A DNA stretch of 64,000 nucleotides, from NCBI GenBank assembly GCA_019113175.1, contig DXHY01000063.1, positions 42,044 through 106,043 on the forward strand, read 5' to 3'. Shown piece by piece: positions 33,758 through 42,145 of the stretch. Position 1 is the first letter of the stretch; each line of letters starts with the position of its first letter. Under the pieces are notes generated by a model. It was not told where the DNA came from. It saw nothing but the letters and a program-made list of their open reading frames with translations, and ran no database searches. The position numbers and the translations under genes were made by a program. Origin of the DNA: Candidatus Eisenbergiella stercoravium (GTDB taxonomy: Bacteria > Bacillota > Clostridia > Lachnospirales > Lachnospiraceae).

Positions 33758-35152
33758 ATGAGCGATAAAGAGACTCGAAAGCGTCTGATTATTTTACTGA
33801 TATCCATATTTGGTATTGCGGTCATCATCGGGCTGTATGCCTGGGTATGGTTTGATTTTTATCACCCTTTTTTCCTGCGTTGGGAGGATATTAAGCTGTA
33901 CCGCAGAGGACATGTCCTGATTCTCGGTATTTATACAGTGATTTTTCTGTTGTTTTCCAATCTGTACGGAGGGCTGAGAATCGGCTTCATGAAGCCGATG
34001 GAGGTCTTCATGTCCCAGCTGTTTTCCCTACTGTGCGTGAACGTGATCACCTATTTTCAGCTTGCTCTGATCCATGGAAATCTGATCCCTGCATCCCCTC
34101 TTGTCGAGGTGTTCGGAATGCAGCTGGTCTGGTCTGCCGTCTGGATTTTCTTCGCAAATCAGGTCTACCGGAGAATTTTCCCTCCCAGAAAGCTCCTTCT
34201 GATCCATGGGGACCGTTCCATCGACGACATTCTGCATAAATTCGCCAGTCGGAAGGACAAGTATGCCATTGTGAAGTGCATGGGGCTGGAAGAGGGGGCG
34301 GAGGCTCTTTTTGACGAAATGGAGAAGGGCTACGGCGGCATAGTGCTGTGGGATATTCCCACTGCGGTGCGCAACAAGCTTCTGAAATACTGTTACAGCC
34401 GTTCTATCCGCATCTATCTGATGCCAAAGATTCCGGATGTGATCATCAAGGGATCGGAGCAGCTTCATCTGTTCGATACGCCGATTCTGCTCACCAGAGA
34501 AAATGCGCTGACGGTGGAGCAGCGGATCATCAAGCGCTGTATCGACATTATCTGCGCCCTGATCCTTCTGGTCATCGCATCGCCGTTCATGCTCGTTACC
34601 GCCATTGCCATCAAGCTTTATGACGGCGGCCCGGTGCTGTACAGGCAGATCCGCTGTACCAGAGGCGGAAAGGAATTTGCCATCCTCAAATTCCGCAGCA
34701 TGCGGGTGGACGCGGAAAAGGACGGGGTCGCAAGGCTTGCGGCCAGGCATGATTCCCGCATTACGCCCATCGGCCGGTTCATCCGGGCGGTGCGCATCGA
34801 TGAGCTGCCTCAGCTCATCAACATCCTGAAGGGGGAGATGAGCTTCATCGGTCCCAGACCGGAACGTCCGGAGATTATCGCGCAGTATCTGGAGGAAATG
34901 CCGGAATTCGCCTTCCGCACGAAGGTGAAGGCGGGGCTTGCGGGCTATGCCCAGGTGTATGGGAAATACAACACCACACCCTATGACAAGCTGAAGCTGG
35001 ATCTGACCTATATTGAGAGCTATTCCGTATGGCTGGATATCAAGCTGATGCTCCTGACTCTGAAGATCCTGTTCCGGCCGGAAAGCACGGAGGGCGTGGA
35101 TGAAAAGCAGATCACTGCGATGAAGCAGGACGCACAAGAGGACAATAAGTGA
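33758..35152 (+). CDS. Polyprenyl-phosphate sugar phosphotransferase (WcaJ/WbaP-like)
   Basis: Starts polysaccharide assembly by moving a sugar-1-phosphate onto undecaprenyl phosphate. 464 residues from the ATG at 33758. Four N-terminal membrane helices and a nucleotide-fold-like middle (LLIHGDRSIDDILHKF) precede a fifth hydrophobic segment and the catalytic domain with KFRSMRVDAEKDG and RIDELPQLINILKGEMSFIG, then PRPERPE. Its TGA overlaps the next start. The sugar is not predictable from sequence. Confidence 0.93.
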   Translation: MSDKETRKRLIILLISIFGIAVIIGLYAWVWFDFYHPFFLRWEDIKLYRRGHVLILGIYTVIFLLFSNLYGGLRIGFMKPMEVFMSQLFSLLCVNVITYFQLALIHGNLIPASPLVEVFGMQLVWSAVWIFFANQVYRRIFPPRKLLLIHGDRSIDDILHKFASRKDKYAIVKCMGLEEGAEALFDEMEKGYGGIVLWDIPTAVRNKLLKYCYSRSIRIYLMPKIPDVIIKGSEQLHLFDTPILLTRENALTVEQRIIKRCIDIICALILLVIASPFMLVTAIAIKLYDGGPVLYRQIRCTRGGKEFAILKFRSMRVDAEKDGVARLAARHDSRITPIGRFIRAVRIDELPQLINILKGEMSFIGPRPERPEIIAQYLEEMPEFAFRTKVKAGLAGYAQVYGKYNTTPYDKLKLDLTYIESYSVWLDIKLMLLTLKILFRPESTEGVDEKQITAMKQDAQEDNK

Positions 35153-36315
35153 TGAAGGATGAAAAATTCTGGCGGGAGGGTATGGACGGAAAACGTTTTG
35201 CCCTCTGCTCTTTCAGACGGCTCTGGCTTTTTGCCGCCGCAGGAATTCTCGGGGCGGCTGTTTCTGCCGCGCTGTATCTGCTCATCACGGTGGTTCTGGC
35301 CGGACCGCCGGAGTATCAGGTATTTTCCCAGTACCGCATCTATTTTGACAGTGAAAAATATGGAGAAATCCAGGATTATTACAACGCCTATACCTGGGGC
35401 GAGATCATGAAAACGGACGAAGTGGTGGACTATGTTATGGAGGCGCTTCCTGAGGGGATCACAAAGGAACAGGTGAAGGCTTCGGTTTCCGTCGGCGCGA
35501 TGAATGATGTGAAAATCATGCCGCTTACCATCACCACGCAGGATCCGGAGCTTTCGGAAACCATTGCGGAAGGCTATGTGTACGGGCTGGACCGGTTCGG
35601 ACATTCCATCGAAGGGCTGGACGGAATGGATTGCTGGCTGTTGGAGGACGCGCAGGAGGTTCCCCGCGGCACGAAGGCGCCAAATGCAGCGCTTCTCGGT
35701 CTGATTCTGGGGGCTGCCGCCGGCTTTTTTGTCTGGCTCATCTGGTACTGTCTGGATGATTCCATTTATCTGGAAGCGGATTTTGAGAACCGGTACGAAA
35801 TTCCTGTTCTGGGCATCCTGACGGAAGAAGGGGATGCTTCTTTCCGAAAGGAGCTGGAAACGGTTCTGTCCTTCCGCCTGAAAGGACGGGAACAGGTCTG
35901 TGTGGTGGATGCGGCCCGCGCGGCGGAATCGCTCCGGAAGGGCAGGACTGCGGATGTGGAACCGGCCGGCAGGGACAGGCCGCAGGGAAGCGGAAGACAG
36001 GAGCGCTCCGGCGCAGGAATCTGGGAACAGGCAGTGAAAAATATGGAGCTTCCTCTGGACTGCGCGGAACTGGAATGTGCGGAATATGCCTGGCCTTTTG
36101 ATGGGGACGAGGCGGATCATATGAGGGAGAGCGGCGTTCTGCTGCTGCTTCCATGGGGCAGGGGGAGCGGCAGGATGGCCGGCCGCCTTGCAAACCGGCT
36201 GGAAGAGCTTCAGGTGCCCGTGCTGGGCGCTGTGATCTATGGAGCGAAGGATAGCTTTCTGCGCAGCTATTATGGGTATTACAGGCACTTTGAAAAGAAG
36301 GGAGGCCGGGCATGA
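35152..36315 (+). CDS. Wzz-like chain-length protein with degenerate C-terminus
   Basis: 387 residues. Membrane segments near residues 25-50 and 180-200 flank an extracellular domain, as in Wzz/CapA-type polysaccharide co-polymerases. The cytoplasmic remainder looks like the fused BY-kinase domain, but no Walker A (GxxxxGKS/T) or Tyr-rich tail is visible. Instead there is a Gly/Arg/Gln-rich stretch (AGRDRPQGSGRQERSG). It may therefore be a kinase-less regulator. The start ATG overlaps the TGA of the previous gene; a GTG one codon upstream is the alternative. Confidence 0.75.
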   Translation: MKDEKFWREGMDGKRFALCSFRRLWLFAAAGILGAAVSAALYLLITVVLAGPPEYQVFSQYRIYFDSEKYGEIQDYYNAYTWGEIMKTDEVVDYVMEALPEGITKEQVKASVSVGAMNDVKIMPLTITTQDPELSETIAEGYVYGLDRFGHSIEGLDGMDCWLLEDAQEVPRGTKAPNAALLGLILGAAAGFFVWLIWYCLDDSIYLEADFENRYEIPVLGILTEEGDASFRKELETVLSFRLKGREQVCVVDAARAAESLRKGRTADVEPAGRDRPQGSGRQERSGAGIWEQAVKNMELPLDCAELECAEYAWPFDGDEADHMRESGVLLLLPWGRGSGRMAGRLANRLEELQVPVLGAVIYGAKDSFLRSYYGYYRHFEKKGGRA

Positions 36316-37136
36316 GACTGCAGTTTCTGGTTTCCACGGTAAATGAAGAGGTGGAGACGCTGGCACAGCGGATGAATCTTCAGGCGGATGCGATTGTGGT
36401 GAATCAGTGTGACCGGAACGAATACCGGGAGTACACACATGAAGGGCACCGGATCCGCTGCTACAGCTTTGCGGAGCGGGGCGTGGGACTTTCCCGGAAC
36501 AACTGCCTGATGCGGGCGGAAGGGGAACTGTGCCTGTTTGCGGATGAGGACATCGTTTACCGGCCGGGCGCGGCGAAGGCGGTCATTGCGGAGTTTGAAA
36601 AGAATCCGGACGCGGACATGATCCTGTTCAATGTGTATGTGCCGAAGGAGCGGCAGACTTACCATATCGACGGCTATGGCCGGGTACGCTGGTACAACTG
36701 CGGCAGATACCCCACCTTCAGCTTCGCGGCACGGACGGAGAAGCTGCATGAGGCGGGCGTGACCTTTTCCCTTCTTTTCGGCGGCGGAGCGAAATACAGC
36801 AACGGAGAGGACAGCCTGTTTCTGGCCCAGTGTATCCGTAAGGGCCTGAAGGTCTATAAGGCCCCTGTGACCATCGGACGGGAAAACGGCAGGCCGTCCA
36901 CCTGGTTTCACGGCTACAATGAAAAGTTTTTCTATGACAGAGGTGTGCTCTATCGTTTCCTCTATGGCCGGGCGGCGCTTCCCATGGCGGTTCGGTTCCT
37001 TCTGAAGAACCGGACGCAGATGTTCGGCCGGCAGCAGACGGGAGAAGTGCAGGAGAAAACGGAAGAATTCGGAGCGGGACTTTCCATGGGGCAGGCGTTT
37101 TCCCTGATGCGAAAGGGAATCAGGATGAAGGAATGA
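36312..37136 (+). CDS. Glycosyltransferase-like protein (GT-A fold)
   Basis: 274 residues. The N-terminus departs from the usual GT2 start (MRLQFLVSTVNEEVETLAQR), but the nucleotide-sugar region is present (GVGLSRNNCLMRAEGELCLF with metal-binding DED). It starts within the end of the previous gene (ATGA overlap) and overlaps the next likewise, so the three are tightly coupled. Substrates unknown. Confidence 0.78.
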   Translation: MRLQFLVSTVNEEVETLAQRMNLQADAIVVNQCDRNEYREYTHEGHRIRCYSFAERGVGLSRNNCLMRAEGELCLFADEDIVYRPGAAKAVIAEFEKNPDADMILFNVYVPKERQTYHIDGYGRVRWYNCGRYPTFSFAARTEKLHEAGVTFSLLFGGGAKYSNGEDSLFLAQCIRKGLKVYKAPVTIGRENGRPSTWFHGYNEKFFYDRGVLYRFLYGRAALPMAVRFLLKNRTQMFGRQQTGEVQEKTEEFGAGLSMGQAFSLMRKGIRMKE

Positions 37137-38383
37137 TGGGAATACTATTTTACGGATTCATCGGCATCCTGACGATCGGTGCCGCATGTCTGGTGAAAAC
37201 AGAATATGCTCTGGACGGCGGATGCGGGGACGGACGGTGCATTCCGGCCAGACGGTGCTTTCTGGACAGGCGGAGATTTCTGAACAGAACGGCGCTTCTG
37301 TTTCTGTTCACGGTGCTGACGGCTCTGGCGGCTCTGCGCATCGACGTGGGAAACGATTACGGCAACTACGTGAATACCTTCCATGAAATCTATGTGGGAG
37401 GTTATGTGGTGACGGAGCCCGGCTTCAATCTGCTGGTCCGCTTCCTGTACACTCTGTCCGGCGGAGAAAATTATCTTCTGGTGTTCGGCGTTTTCGCTGC
37501 GGCGACCACCTTCCTGTTTCTGAAGGCCATGTATGACCAGAGCCTGAATTTTTCCCTGTCCTTCGCTCTGTTCATGCTGCTGGGACACTATTTCCGAACC
37601 TTCAACACGGTGCGCTATTATTTTGTTCTTGCGGTCACCCTGTACAGCCTGCGGTATGTGCTGAAGCGGGAGTATGGGAAATTTGTGTTCCTGATCCTGG
37701 GGGCTGCCCTGTTTCACAAATCGGTTCTGGTGGTGATCCCTCTGTATCTGATCGCCCTTCTGCCCTGGAAAAAATGGCAGGTGGCCATTGGTGCGGTCCT
37801 CGCCGTCAGCCTGCCGCTGTTTCAGGACTTCTGGATGGCGGTCCTGCTGAAGCTGTATCCCTCCTATCAGAATACGGTCTATCTGGAGCAGGGGACCGGA
37901 CTGGAAGGAAGTCTGATGGGCATTGTGCGCTGTGCCGCCATTCTGCTTCTCGGTCTGTCCGGATGGAAGGCGGTGAAGGAGAACGAAGCGAATCTTTTCT
38001 ATTTTAAGCTGAACCTGCTGGGGCTTGCACTGTATACCTGCGCTTCCTTCGTCCCGCTGGTTTCACGGCTTGGATATTATCTCATTACGCCTCATCTGCT
38101 GCTGGTGCCGGGGATTTTGTATGCGATGAAAAAAGAGGAAAAGGGGAAGAAAACGCCGGAAAAACAGGACGCAGGACAGCCGGCTTCATCCGCGGGAGGA
38201 CGGCGGATCCGGTTCCGGAGGCCGGGCAGGCGGGTGATCCTGTATGGCGCGGTGCTTTTGTTTTCTATCCTGTATTTCGGTATTTTTCTGCTGACTGCCC
38301 ATCAGGTCGGGGTGCGGGTGCTTCCCTACCATACCTGGGTTTTTACGGAAAGGGAGTGGCTGAATGGCTCATACATTTTTTAG
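37133..38383 (+). CDS. epsG: EpsG-family polysaccharide polymerase-like membrane protein
   Basis: 416 residues, about ten membrane helices. The hallmark RIDVGNDYGNYVNTF, then EPGFNLLVRFLY, and further HFRTFNTVRYYF-like and FHKSVLVVIPLYL segments match EpsG, the Wzy-like polymerase of Gram-positive exopolysaccharide systems. Two unusual Gly/Arg-rich hydrophilic insertions (about 25-45 and 335-365) are present. The start overlaps the previous stop (ATGA), and the next gene starts inside its last codons. Confidence 0.88.
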   Translation: MMGILFYGFIGILTIGAACLVKTEYALDGGCGDGRCIPARRCFLDRRRFLNRTALLFLFTVLTALAALRIDVGNDYGNYVNTFHEIYVGGYVVTEPGFNLLVRFLYTLSGGENYLLVFGVFAAATTFLFLKAMYDQSLNFSLSFALFMLLGHYFRTFNTVRYYFVLAVTLYSLRYVLKREYGKFVFLILGAALFHKSVLVVIPLYLIALLPWKKWQVAIGAVLAVSLPLFQDFWMAVLLKLYPSYQNTVYLEQGTGLEGSLMGIVRCAAILLLGLSGWKAVKENEANLFYFKLNLLGLALYTCASFVPLVSRLGYYLITPHLLLVPGILYAMKKEEKGKKTPEKQDAGQPASSAGGRRIRFRRPGRRVILYGAVLLFSILYFGIFLLTAHQVGVRVLPYHTWVFTEREWLNGSYIF

Positions 38384-39269
38384 TATCGTGATCGTGTCCC
38401 TCAATCCCGGACAAAAGCTGGCGAAAACGCTGAAAAGCGTCCTGAGCCAGGAATATGGGAACTTTGAAATCATCCTCAAGGATGGCGGTTCCACGGACGG
38501 TTCCCTGAAGGAGGAGCCGGACGGCTCCCTGTCGGTAGCCTGGCCGGCTGAATGGGAAAGAGAGTACGGACAGCCTGTTTCTGACAGCCGGGTGCATATT
38601 TTCAGGAGCCCGGATAAGGGGATCTATGACGGGATGAATCAGGCGCTGATTCATATCAACGGAGATTATGTGCTGTTCTTAAACTGCGGGGACAGTCTGT
38701 ATGATTCCAGAGTGCTTTCCAGAACCGCGGAGCTGATTGAGAAGGCTGAGGGGGAGCGGGATACCCGCCTCCGGGCGAGACCCTTCCTCTTTTATGGGGA
38801 CCAGTATAATGAAAAGCAGCAGAGCCGGGTCTGTTCCGCACCGAAGCTGAATGATTTCGCCTGTTACAGGAACGTTCCCTGTCATCAGGTCTGCTTCTAT
38901 GACGCGTCTTTGTTCTGGGAAAGAGGCTATGATACGGATTTCCGGGTGCGGGGAGACTATGAGCATTTTCTCTACTGCATCTATGAACGGGGAGCGGAGG
39001 CGGTGCATCTGCCCGTCATCGTTTCCTCCTATGAGGGCGGCGGATTTTCGGAAACCAGGGAGAACCGGAAACGCTCCGCGCTGGAACACAGGGTCATTAC
39101 GCGCTATTATCTGGGACGCAGAAAAAGTGCCTGCTATGCGGCTCTCATGCTGGCCACGCTCGCTCCGGTGCGGACGAAAATCGCGGAAAATCCTTCTCTG
39201 GCAAAGGGCTATAATGCGGTGAAGACGGCGATTTACAGGGGAGGAAAGGACGACCCAGGTGTCAGATAG
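38364..39269 (+). CDS. Family 2 glycosyltransferase
   Basis: 301 residues: FSIVIVSLNPGQKLAKTLKS, then KDGGSTDGSL and the variant metal-binding FLNCGDSL seen in WcaA/WbbD-like GT2 enzymes. A ~25-residue hydrophilic stretch (EEPDGSLSVAWPAEWEREY) interrupts the usual spacing between the two donor-site motifs. It overlaps epsG by 20 bases. A hairpin (GGACGACCC 39248-39256 with GGGTCGTCC 39275-39283) spans its stop codon. Confidence 0.85.
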   Translation: MAHTFFSIVIVSLNPGQKLAKTLKSVLSQEYGNFEIILKDGGSTDGSLKEEPDGSLSVAWPAEWEREYGQPVSDSRVHIFRSPDKGIYDGMNQALIHINGDYVLFLNCGDSLYDSRVLSRTAELIEKAEGERDTRLRARPFLFYGDQYNEKQQSRVCSAPKLNDFACYRNVPCHQVCFYDASLFWERGYDTDFRVRGDYEHFLYCIYERGAEAVHLPVIVSSYEGGGFSETRENRKRSALEHRVITRYYLGRRKSACYAALMLATLAPVRTKIAENPSLAKGYNAVKTAIYRGGKDDPGVR

Positions 39270-39283
39270 CACAGGGGTCGTCC
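39248..39283 (+). other. Hairpin across a stop codon, before the next ribosome site
   Basis: A 9 bp perfect stem encloses the stop codon of the preceding glycosyltransferase (39267-39269) and ends eight bases before the GGGAGG of the following gene. It could affect translational coupling. Confidence 0.65.
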
Positions 39284-39299
39284 GGTATGGGAGGTAAAG

Positions 39300-40715
39300 A
39301 TGAGGATTCTTTGGCTGTTGAATATCTGTCCGCCCGCGGCGGCGGAGGCGCTGGGAATGGATTACAGCGTGAGGGAGGGGTGGATCACCGGCGCCCTGAA
39401 CCGATATCTCTGTGCGGAAGAGGAACCGGAGGAGGCATCGGCGCATCATACGAAGGCAGAAAAACGGAAGAATGCACCTGCGGACAAGCTGGAAATCGGA
39501 CTCTGTTTTCCATTTGATGGAAGTGCGGGAAACGCGCCGGTGGAAGGCGTTTCCGGGGAAGCTGACGGTACGCCGGGAACGTTTTCCTGCGTCAGGCGGC
39601 TGTATCCCATGACGGACCAGGAAAAGGGAGAGGGACGCAGGACTGCTCTGTACGGGTTCAGAGAGGATCTGAAGCGGCCGGAGCTGTATGACGGCGGGCT
39701 GGAAAAGTATTTTGCAGGAATTCTTGCGGATTTCAAACCTGATCTGGTGCACATTTTCGGGACGGAGTTCCCTCATGCCCTTGCCATGGTTCGCGCCTTT
39801 GGAAAGCCTGAACGGACGCTGGTGTCCATTCAGGGGCTTGTGGGAGAGTGCGCGGAAAGCTACATGGCGGATCTTCCGGACTATGTGCAGAGGAGTGTGA
39901 CGCTGCGTGATTTTCTGCGGAAAGACAGCCTCCGGCAGCAGCAGGAAAAATTCCGCATCCGGGGAAGCCGGGAGAAAGAGGTGCTTTCCTCCTGCTCTCA
40001 TGTGGCGGGGCGTACCCGGTTTGACAGAGAAGGGGCGCTTTCCTGCAATCCGAAGCTGAAGTATCATAAACTGAATGAAACCATGCGCGCCTGCTTCTAT
40101 GAGGGAAGCTGGAGCCGGCAAAAGTGCAGGAGCTTCGAAATCTTTGCAAGCCAGGGAGATTATCCGCTGAAGGGGTTTCACTATCTGCTCGCAGCGATGC
40201 AGGAAATCCTGCAGGAATTTCCTCAGGCGCACATCAGCGTGGCGGGAATCAGCATTACGGGGTATGGAACCCTGAAGGAAAAACTTAAGATCTCCGGATA
40301 CGGAAAGTACTTAAGAGATCTTATGAAGGTAAATGATCTGGAAGGAAAGGTGTCTGTGCTTGGAAATCTGACGGATAGGCAGATGAAGGAGGCCTATCTA
40401 AACAGCCATGTGTTCGTCTGCCCCTCTGCGCTGGAAAATTCCCCCAATTCTCTGGGAGAGGCCATGCTGCTCGGCGTGCCCTGCGTCGCCTCCCGGATCG
40501 GCGGAATTCCGGATATGGCGGAAGGGGAAAAAAGCGCCCTGTTTTTTGAAAAGGGAAATGTGCATGAGCTGGCTGCCTGCATCCTGCGGATTTTCCGGGA
40601 TGATGCGCTGGCGGAAAGTCTGTCCGCACAGGCGCGGATCAGGGCCAGAGAGAACCACGACGGGGATGCCAATTACAGGAGGCTTCTGGAGATTTACCAT
40701 GAGATTCTGGAGTAA
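39300..40715 (+). CDS. Family 4 glycosyltransferase
   Basis: 471 residues with a GT-B fold. An N-terminal domain (RILWLLNICPPAAAEALG) contains a ~60-residue hydrophilic insertion (about 38-90). The C-terminal donor domain includes EIFASQGDYPLKGFHYLLAA, VSVLGNLTDRQMKEAYL and VCPSALENSPNSLGEAMLLG, with the conserved Glu pair. It transfers a sugar with retention in this family; substrates are unknown. GGGAGG precedes the ATG. Confidence 0.9.
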   Translation: MRILWLLNICPPAAAEALGMDYSVREGWITGALNRYLCAEEEPEEASAHHTKAEKRKNAPADKLEIGLCFPFDGSAGNAPVEGVSGEADGTPGTFSCVRRLYPMTDQEKGEGRRTALYGFREDLKRPELYDGGLEKYFAGILADFKPDLVHIFGTEFPHALAMVRAFGKPERTLVSIQGLVGECAESYMADLPDYVQRSVTLRDFLRKDSLRQQQEKFRIRGSREKEVLSSCSHVAGRTRFDREGALSCNPKLKYHKLNETMRACFYEGSWSRQKCRSFEIFASQGDYPLKGFHYLLAAMQEILQEFPQAHISVAGISITGYGTLKEKLKISGYGKYLRDLMKVNDLEGKVSVLGNLTDRQMKEAYLNSHVFVCPSALENSPNSLGEAMLLGVPCVASRIGGIPDMAEGEKSALFFEKGNVHELAACILRIFRDDALAESLSAQARIRARENHDGDANYRRLLEIYHEILE

Positions 40716-40717
40716 GC

Positions 40718-40797
40718 GGAAACCGTCTTTGCCGGTTTCCCGGAAGAATTGCTTACGCAATTTTTCATAAAGATTGCAATGAAGCCGTCCGGCGGCT
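40718..40797 (+). repeat. Hairpin array 2, sharing a core with array 1
   Basis: GGAAACCG (40718-40725) with CGGTTTCC (40733-40740); GAAGAATTGC (40743-40752) with GCAATTTTTC (40757-40766, one G-T pair); AGCCG (40783-40787) with CGGCT (40793-40797). The middle hairpin and its flanks match 31797-31823 over about 27 bases with one change. The ATG at 40812 follows after a GAGGAAGAG site. Confidence 0.85.
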
Positions 40798-40811
40798 GAG
40801 GAAGAGAAAGT

Positions 40812-41957
40812 ATGAAGACAACCTTTGTATCCAATTACATCAATCACCATCAGATTCCGTTCTGTGATGCTCTTTACCGGAGGCTGGGAGAGGATTTCAC
40901 CTTTATCCAGACGGAGCCGATGGAGGAGGAGCGCGTGCGGATGGGCTGGGGAGAAAGCCTGAAGGCGCTTCCCTATGTGAAGCTGCTGTATGAGGAAGAG
41001 GAGCTCTGCCGGGAACGGATCCGGGACTGCGACCTGCTGATTGCCGGATGGATGGAAAATCCGGAGCTGATCTTTGACAGACTGGAGAGCGGAAGGCCGG
41101 CCTTTCGGATCAGCGAACGGATCTACCGGGAGGGACAGTGGAAGGCTGTGTCTCCCAGAGGACTCGCGGCCAAATACAGGGAGCATATCCGGTACAGGAA
41201 CAAACCCGTTTATCTGCTCTGCGCCGGAGCCTATGTGGCCTCGGATTTTACCCTGATCCATGCCTATCCGGGGAAAATGCTGCGTTTCGGCTACTTTCCT
41301 GAAGCAAAAAAGCCGGACCAGCAGGCGGAAAAGCCGAAGGACGGTCCTGTCCGGCTTCTGTGGGCCGGACGGCTGATGGAGCTGAAACACCCGGAATTTG
41401 CCATACGTCTCGCTGCGGATCTCAGGCGGGAGGGCTATGACTTCCGGCTGAAGCTGATCGGCGGCGGGGAGCTGGAAGAGAAGCTTCGGGAGCAGATCCG
41501 GCAGGAGGAACTATCTGATCTGGTAGAAATGACAGGCTTCCTCTCGCCTCATGAAGTGCGCAGGGCGATGGAAGAAAGCCATATCTTCCTGTTCACCAGC
41601 AACCATCTGGAGGGCTGGGGGGCCGTGGTCAACGAGGCCATGAACAGCAGATGCGCCGTGGTGGCGAGTGAAGAAGCGGGAGCGGTGCCCTGGCTGATTC
41701 ACCACGGGGAAAACGGAATGATCTATCACAGGGATCGGTATGAGGATTTTCTGGGAGCCGTGCGCCGGCTGATGGCCAGTGAAAAGGACAGAGAACGGAT
41801 GGGCCAAAGGGCCTGTGAAACGATCCTGACGGAATGGAATGCGGATACGGCGGCCGAGAGATGCCTGGAGCTGTATGGAGGCTGGCAGAAGGGGAATATT
41901 ACTTTTCCCGAACAGGGGCCGCTGTCCCACGCGCCGGTGATCCGGCCCTGGAAATAG
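40812..41957 (+). CDS. Family 1/4 glycosyltransferase
   Basis: 381 residues, GT-B fold. The N-terminal domain starts MKTTFVSNYINHHQIPFCDA, typical of glycosyltransferases that act late on a lipid-linked chain. The C-terminal donor site has VRLLWAGRLMELKHPEFAI, GGGELEEKLR and TSNHLEGWGAVVNEAMNS with the EGWG variant of the E-x7-E motif. It is preceded by hairpin array 2 and followed by the large array 3. Confidence 0.9.
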   Translation: MKTTFVSNYINHHQIPFCDALYRRLGEDFTFIQTEPMEEERVRMGWGESLKALPYVKLLYEEEELCRERIRDCDLLIAGWMENPELIFDRLESGRPAFRISERIYREGQWKAVSPRGLAAKYREHIRYRNKPVYLLCAGAYVASDFTLIHAYPGKMLRFGYFPEAKKPDQQAEKPKDGPVRLLWAGRLMELKHPEFAIRLAADLRREGYDFRLKLIGGGELEEKLREQIRQEELSDLVEMTGFLSPHEVRRAMEESHIFLFTSNHLEGWGAVVNEAMNSRCAVVASEEAGAVPWLIHHGENGMIYHRDRYEDFLGAVRRLMASEKDRERMGQRACETILTEWNADTAAERCLELYGGWQKGNITFPEQGPLSHAPVIRPWK

Positions 41958-41968
41958 AGAGGGAAGAC

Positions 41969-42134
41969 TGAAAAATGCGCCTGATAGCGCATTTTTCAAT
42001 CAGGATTTGCGCCGAAGCGTCGCAAATCCCCGGAATAGAAATCCCATACTGGGATTTCTATTCCGGTGCAGACGCCGAAATGGAGGTTCGGCGCGCGTGC
42101 CTCGCAGTAAAACTGCGTTTTACGACGCTTCGGC
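41969..42134 (+). promoter_or_regulatory. Five-hairpin array with a competing 12 bp long-range stem
   Basis: H1 TGAAAAATGCGC (41969-41980) with its complement (41987-41998). H2 GGATTTGCG (42003-42011) with CGCAAATCC (42021-42029). H3 a 17 bp perfect stem (42030-42046 with 42050-42066). H4 CGCCGAA (42073-42079) with TTCGGCG (42087-42093). H5 GTAAAAC (42107-42113) with GTTTTAC (42117-42123). In addition GCCGAAGCGTCG (42011-42022) is a perfect complement of CGACGCTTCGGC (42123-42134). This uses the loop and right arm of H2 and ends just before the AAGGAGG of the next gene. No coding capacity is evident. Confidence 0.85.
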
Positions 42135-42145
42135 AAGGAGGAAAC

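Noticed and set aside
36001..36315. BY-kinase activity in the Wzz-like protein
   Set aside because: The C-terminal part sits where the kinase would be, but no Walker A motif or tyrosine cluster is visible.
41975..42145. Coding extension at the 5' end of the glycosyltransferase gene
   Set aside because: The frame is open but consists of hairpin sequence; the protein match and the ribosome site begin at 42146.
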